DNA of 12,846 nucleotides from CAZFZQ01 sp964522845 (lineage in GTDB: Bacteria > Patescibacteriota > Patescibacteriia > GCA-002772895), in NCBI GenBank assembly GCA_964522845.1, contig CAZFZQ010000023.1:1-12846 (forward strand). The letters are read 5' to 3'. A program made the position numbers and the translations under genes. Below are positions 9,939 through 12,846 of the stretch, piece after piece. Under the pieces are notes generated by a model that was not told the origin of the DNA, searched no databases, and saw only the letters and a program-made list of their open reading frames with translations. The number at the start of each line of letters is the position of its first letter. Position 1 is the first letter of the stretch.

Positions 9939-11263
9939 TTTATGCGTCTGATCTTCCGATGATAAGTTATGGCAAACCGGTGTGCCTCGTCGCGCACGCG
10001 GATAAAAATATCTTTGAAAGTCTCCGCCACTCTATGCAATTCCAAATCCGTTTTGTCAAAAACCAGCCGGTCATTTTTCCGAGACAATCCCTTGGCCAAA
10101 CCGATGACGGGAATATTTAATTTGAAAATTCGCAAAACTGATTTTGCCGCATTCACCTGTCCTTCTCCGCCATCAACAAAAATAATATCAGGTTTCTGCC
10201 AATCATTTTTAAACCGGCGCGTCAGAACCTCGCGGAGCATCCCTACATCATTTACGCCCTTGACTGTGCGGATTTTAAATTTTTTATATTCCGACTTTTG
10301 CGGCTCGCCATTAAAAAACACCACCATACTCCCCACCGCATGCGCTCCGGAAATATTGGAAATATCATACCCCTCAATTCGTCCCATAGCATTATACTGT
10401 AGGGCTTCGCAACCCCTACAGTACTGTAGGGGTTGCGAAGCCCTACAGTTAAAATCGGAGTCTTTTTTAATGAGGGAGATGTCGCGGATGTGGTTTAGGG
10501 CGTAAAGATTATTGCGAAGCGCGATGGCGCGTTCAAAGTTTTCCGCTTTTGCCGCGCGTTTCATTTCCGTTTTCATATTTTTTATAACTTTTTGCCGCTG
10601 CCCTCTAAAAAATAAAATTAAGTTGCGGATATTTTTCATATAATCCTGCCTGCTGATTTTTCCCACGCAAACACCCGGACATTTTTTTATCCCGTAATAA
10701 AAACAGGGGCGGCCTTGATTTTCGCGGCACTCTGACCACGGAAAAATTCCGCGCAATATTTTTAGAGCTTCGCGGAGCGAACCGGGAGAAGTGAAGGGGC
10801 CAAAAATAGGATTTAGGTTGTAGGATTTAGGTTGTAGTTCAGAACCGCGGAGCAAGACAGGGCGCGGGAATTGTGCGTCAGTAATGGCAACATATAAAAA
10901 CGACTTATTGTCTTTTTCGCGGATATTATATTTTGGCGAATATTTTTTTATGAGTTGCGATTCCAAAATCAAGGCCTCAATGGCCGATGGCGTCTCGCGC
11001 GTTTCCAAATCAAAAATTTCCGAAACCAAACGCTCGGTTTTAATATCGCCAGCCCTCATAAAATAACTGGAAACCCGCCTTTTCAGCGAACCGGCTTTAC
11101 CCACATAAATAATTTCACCGGCTTTATCTTTATAGATATAAACTCCGGGCCGATCGGGCAGTCCCGCCGTTCGGTCCGCCGGGATGAATCCTACGCTTCG
11201 CTTCGGCTCTGGGGCACCCGAATGCTTGGCGGGCAGGTTTTTTAATTTTTCCCCTATATTCAT
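9935..11263 (-). CDS. uvrC: Excinuclease ABC subunit C (UvrC), short form
   Basis: UvrC makes the two incisions around a DNA lesion handed over by UvrA and UvrB. In 442 residues I see the GIY-YIG nuclease (PGVYIYKDKAGEIIYVGKAG at 39-58), four cysteines C-x7-C-x7-C-x3-C (about 179-199) that fit the known iron-sulfur site, a UVR helix pair (about 225-262), and the RNase H-like nuclease with GYDISN, FVDGGEGQ and RDEAHRF carrying Asp, Asp and His. The chain stops soon after, so the tandem HhH domain of the usual 600-residue protein is missing and the middle region is short. The start is ATG 11263, which overlaps the uvrA TGA (ATGA) and has AAGG upstream; a longer open frame to 11332 lies inside uvrA. 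Three repeat-derived insertions (about residues 13-37, near 145 and 273-290) keep the frame. Confidence 0.95.
   Translation of the reverse strand: MNIGEKLKNLPAKHSGAPEPKRSVGFIPADRTAGLPDRPGVYIYKDKAGEIIYVGKAGSLKRRVSSYFMRAGDIKTERLVSEIFDLETRETPSAIEALILESQLIKKYSPKYNIREKDNKSFLYVAITDAQFPRPVLLRGSELQPKSYNLNPIFGPFTSPGSLREALKILRGIFPWSECRENQGRPCFYYGIKKCPGVCVGKISRQDYMKNIRNLILFFRGQRQKVIKNMKTEMKRAAKAENFERAIALRNNLYALNHIRDISLIKKDSDFNCRASQPLQYCRGCEALQYNAMGRIEGYDISNISGAHAVGSMVVFFNGEPQKSEYKKFKIRTVKGVNDVGMLREVLTRRFKNDWQKPDIIFVDGGEGQVNAAKSVLRIFKLNIPVIGLAKGLSRKNDRLVFDKTDLELHRVAETFKDIFIRVRDEAHRFAITYHRKIRRIN
10396..10449. repeat. 54-bp perfect palindrome inside uvrC
   Basis: Two 27-bp halves, 10396-10422 and 10423-10449, are exact reverse complements with no spacer. 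Each half begins ACTGTAGGG and ends CCCTACAGT, so each is also palindromic at its ends. It encodes 18 codons (a stretch containing SQPLQYCRGCEALQ) between the UVR region and the start of the RNase H-like domain. Both strands are open through it in the uvrC frame. Confidence 0.95.
10808..10835. repeat. 14-bp tandem duplication inside uvrC
   Basis: AGGATTTAGGTTGT occurs twice in direct tandem (10808-10821, 10822-10835). On the coding strand it specifies LQPKSYNLNP just before the conserved IFGPF motif, a site that is variable in UvrC. Confidence 0.8.
11155..11236. repeat. 75-bp insertion in uvrC flanked by 7-bp direct repeats
   Basis: CGGGCAG occurs at 11155-11161 and again at 11230-11236, a period of exactly 75 bp (25 codons). 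Between them CCCGCCGTTCGG and CCGAATGCTTGGCGGG form imperfect inverted ends. In the protein the segment separates KNLP from a second LPDRPGVYIY. UvrC normally begins its GIY-YIG domain with one LPxxPGVY, so the DNA looks like an insertion with target duplication. Confidence 0.75.
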
Positions 11264-12846
11264 AAAACCTTTTTTAAATATTGCCCCGTATACGACCTCG
11301 GCATTTGCGCGATTTCTTCCGGCGTGCCGCAAGCGAGCAACTGTCCGCCCTTGTCCCCTCCTTCGGGACCCAAATCAATAATATAATCCGCGTTTTTTAT
11401 AATATCAAGGTTATGTTCAATCACGAGCACGGTATTGCCGGCGGAAACCAATTCTTGCAAAACGGCAACCAATTTTTTCACATCTTCATAATGAAGGCCA
11501 ACCGTCGGCTCATCTAAAATATAAAGCGACTTGGACAGCCCGCCGCGAAAACGCAAACTCTGGTACTTGGAAAGTTCTTTAGCAAGCTTCACCCGTTGCG
11601 CTTCTCCGCCGGATAAAGTCGGCGCGCCCTGCCCCAATTCCAAATATCCAAGACCAACTTGGCGCAACACTTTCAGCTTGTCATGGATATGCGGAATGTC
11701 ACGGAAAAATTTTTCCGCTTCATCAATTTCCATTTCCAAAATTTGCGCGATATTTTTTTCTTTATATTCTATCTCCAATGTTTCGCGGTCAAATCTTTTT
11801 CCTTTACACACGTCGCATTTTACAAAAACCGTAGGTAAAAAATGCATTTCAATTGCAATCGTGCCATTACCTTCGCAATGCTCACAGCGTCCGCCCGGCC
11901 GGTTGAAACTGAAGCGGCCGACTTTGTATCCGCGTTCGCGCGCGTCCGGCGTCATGGCAAAAAGTTCGCGGATAAAACCCCAAGCGCCCGTGTAAGTCGC
12001 GGGGTTGGAGCGCGGGGTGCGCCCGATGGCCGATTGATCCACCACAATCACGCGGTCCAAATATTCCAGGCCTTCTATTTTTTTATGCGCTCCCACGGCC
12101 GTGCTCGCGCCGTATAATTTTTTGGCCGCGGCCGCGTATAAAATATCATTAACCAAAGTGGACTTGCCTGAACCGGAAACGCCGGTCACGCACACAAAAC
12201 GCTTGAGTGGAAATTCCACATTAATATTTTTTAAATTATGTTCCGTGGCGCCTGTGATTTTTATTTTTTCTTTTCCAACCTTGCGCCGCGTTTTTGGCCC
12301 GCCTCGACTCGCGTGTACGAGTCGACGCGAGGCGGGCATCGGAACCGACTCTTCCCCGCGCAAATATTTGGCGGTCAATGATTTTTTATTTTTCAAAAAT
12401 TCCGGCAGGGTCCCTTCCGCTACAATTTCTCCGCCGTTTTTTCCCGCGCCCGGCCCGATGTCCACCAAATAATCCGCCGTCAAAATCGTATCTTCGTCAT
12501 GCTCCACCACAATCACGGTGTTGCCCAAATCGCGCAAATTGACGAGCGTCGCGAGCAACCGTTCGTTGTCGCGCTGGTGCAAGCCGATGGTCGGCTCATC
12601 CAAAACATACAGCGCGCCCGTGAGCCGCAAGCCAACTTGCGAGGCAAGCCGTATTCTTTGCGCTTCGCCACCCGACAATGTCCCGGCGCGACGATTTAGA
12701 GTCAAATAATCCAAGCCCACGTCCAGCATAAATTTAAGGCGGTTTTTTATTTCTTTCAAAGCCGCGCTGGCAATCTCCGCAAGCTTCCCCGTGAGATGCA
12801 AATTTTCAAAAAAATCATACGCTTCGCGGATGGAAAAATTTACCAC
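11260..12846 (-). CDS. uvrA: Excinuclease ABC subunit A (UvrA), C-terminal part (5' end outside window)
   Basis: UvrA is the dimeric damage sensor that loads UvrB in nucleotide excision repair. The 528 residues present are the C-terminal half or more: the first ABC signature LSGGEAQRIRLASQ with Walker B LYVLDEPTIGLH, a linker, the second Walker A GVSGSGKSTL, the C-terminal zinc finger GRCEHCEGNG...KCDVCKG (CxxC-x19-CxxC), the second signature LSGGEAQRVKLAKEL and Walker B LYILDEPTVGLH, ending EEIAQMPRSYTGQYLKKVL. The frame is open at the window edge, so no start is annotated. A family A palindrome inserts MPASRRLVHASRGG between the two ATPase halves. The gene overlaps uvrC by ATGA. Confidence 0.98.
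   Translation of the reverse strand: MVNFSIREAYDFFENLHLTGKLAEIASAALKEIKNRLKFMLDVGLDYLTLNRRAGTLSGGEAQRIRLASQVGLRLTGALYVLDEPTIGLHQRDNERLLATLVNLRDLGNTVIVVEHDEDTILTADYLVDIGPGAGKNGGEIVAEGTLPEFLKNKKSLTAKYLRGEESVPMPASRRLVHASRGGPKTRRKVGKEKIKITGATEHNLKNINVEFPLKRFVCVTGVSGSGKSTLVNDILYAAAAKKLYGASTAVGAHKKIEGLEYLDRVIVVDQSAIGRTPRSNPATYTGAWGFIRELFAMTPDARERGYKVGRFSFNRPGGRCEHCEGNGTIAIEMHFLPTVFVKCDVCKGKRFDRETLEIEYKEKNIAQILEMEIDEAEKFFRDIPHIHDKLKVLRQVGLGYLELGQGAPTLSGGEAQRVKLAKELSKYQSLRFRGGLSKSLYILDEPTVGLHYEDVKKLVAVLQELVSAGNTVLVIEHNLDIIKNADYIIDLGPEGGDKGGQLLACGTPEEIAQMPRSYTGQYLKKVL
12298..12336. repeat. 39-bp palindromic element (family A) inside uvrA
   Basis: CCCGCCTCGACTCGCG, a GTGTACGAG-containing centre and GTCGACGCGAGGCGGG. 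Same ends as the murC copy and same orientation on the plus strand. It adds 13 codons to the linker between the first and second ATPase modules of UvrA, between GEESV and KTRRKVGKEKIKI. Confidence 0.88.

Noticed and set aside
1..12846. tRNA, rRNA or known riboswitch genes
   Set aside because: No stretch with a CCA-adjacent cloverleaf, rRNA core sequence or familiar riboswitch core was recognised by eye in the gaps; a covariance search was not possible.

Overview
The window looks like a stretch of chromosome from a Candidate Phyla Radiation (Patescibacteria, Parcubacteria-like) bacterium. This is inferred from the short, simplified versions of core proteins (a UvrC without C-terminal HhH domain), an abbreviated dcw cluster, many A/T homopolymer runs, tight gene packing and abundant palindromic elements that enter coding sequences. 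TGA is used as a stop (uvrA, E2-like gene), so there is no sign of TGA recoding. All genes except one small Cys-rich gene lie on the minus strand, so the biological reading order runs from high to low coordinates.

Reading in that direction: the 3' part of uvrA (11260-12846) overlaps uvrC (9935-11263) by ATGA, forming a nucleotide-excision-repair operon. A good sigma70-type promoter at the end of uvrC then drives a three-gene operon: an E2-like protein with a fused N-terminal region (8439-9863), an E1/ThiF-like adenylating enzyme (7780-8442, ATGA overlap) and a small, very GC-rich beta-grasp/ubiquitin-like protein (7483-7764). The operon closes with a strong intrinsic terminator. This compact E2-E1-Ubl set is the most interesting system in the window. 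It looks like a bacterial ubiquitin-like conjugation module, but without a visible JAB peptidase or E3 and with an Ubl C-terminus ending Ala-Gly-Ser instead of Gly-Gly. A small lipoprotein gene with its own ribosome binding site and terminator follows (7013-7372).

The next block is a reduced cell-division and cell-wall cluster: a consensus promoter, then mraZ (6342-6773), rsmH (5423-6337), an FtsL-like membrane protein (4697-5074), murC (3127-4545) and murB (2087-3046). A coiled-coil protein of unknown role follows (1576-1950). Convergent to it is a small Cys-rich, probably zinc-binding protein on the plus strand (1276-1479) with its own promoter and terminator. The window ends in the 5' third of secA (1-1114).

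A second theme is a dense load of palindromic repeats. At least three families occur, several of them inside the reading frames of secA, murB, murC, ftsL, rsmH, uvrC and uvrA, always keeping the frame. Three copies of one family measure 36 or 39 bp, a perfect 54-bp palindrome sits in uvrC, and a 75-bp insert in uvrC is flanked by 7-bp direct repeats. Together they resemble the Rickettsia palindromic elements in behaviour. Intergenic palindromes occupy the gaps murC/murB, ftsL/murC, rsmH/ftsL and murB/coiled-coil gene. The E2-E1-Ubl operon shows none of these elements.
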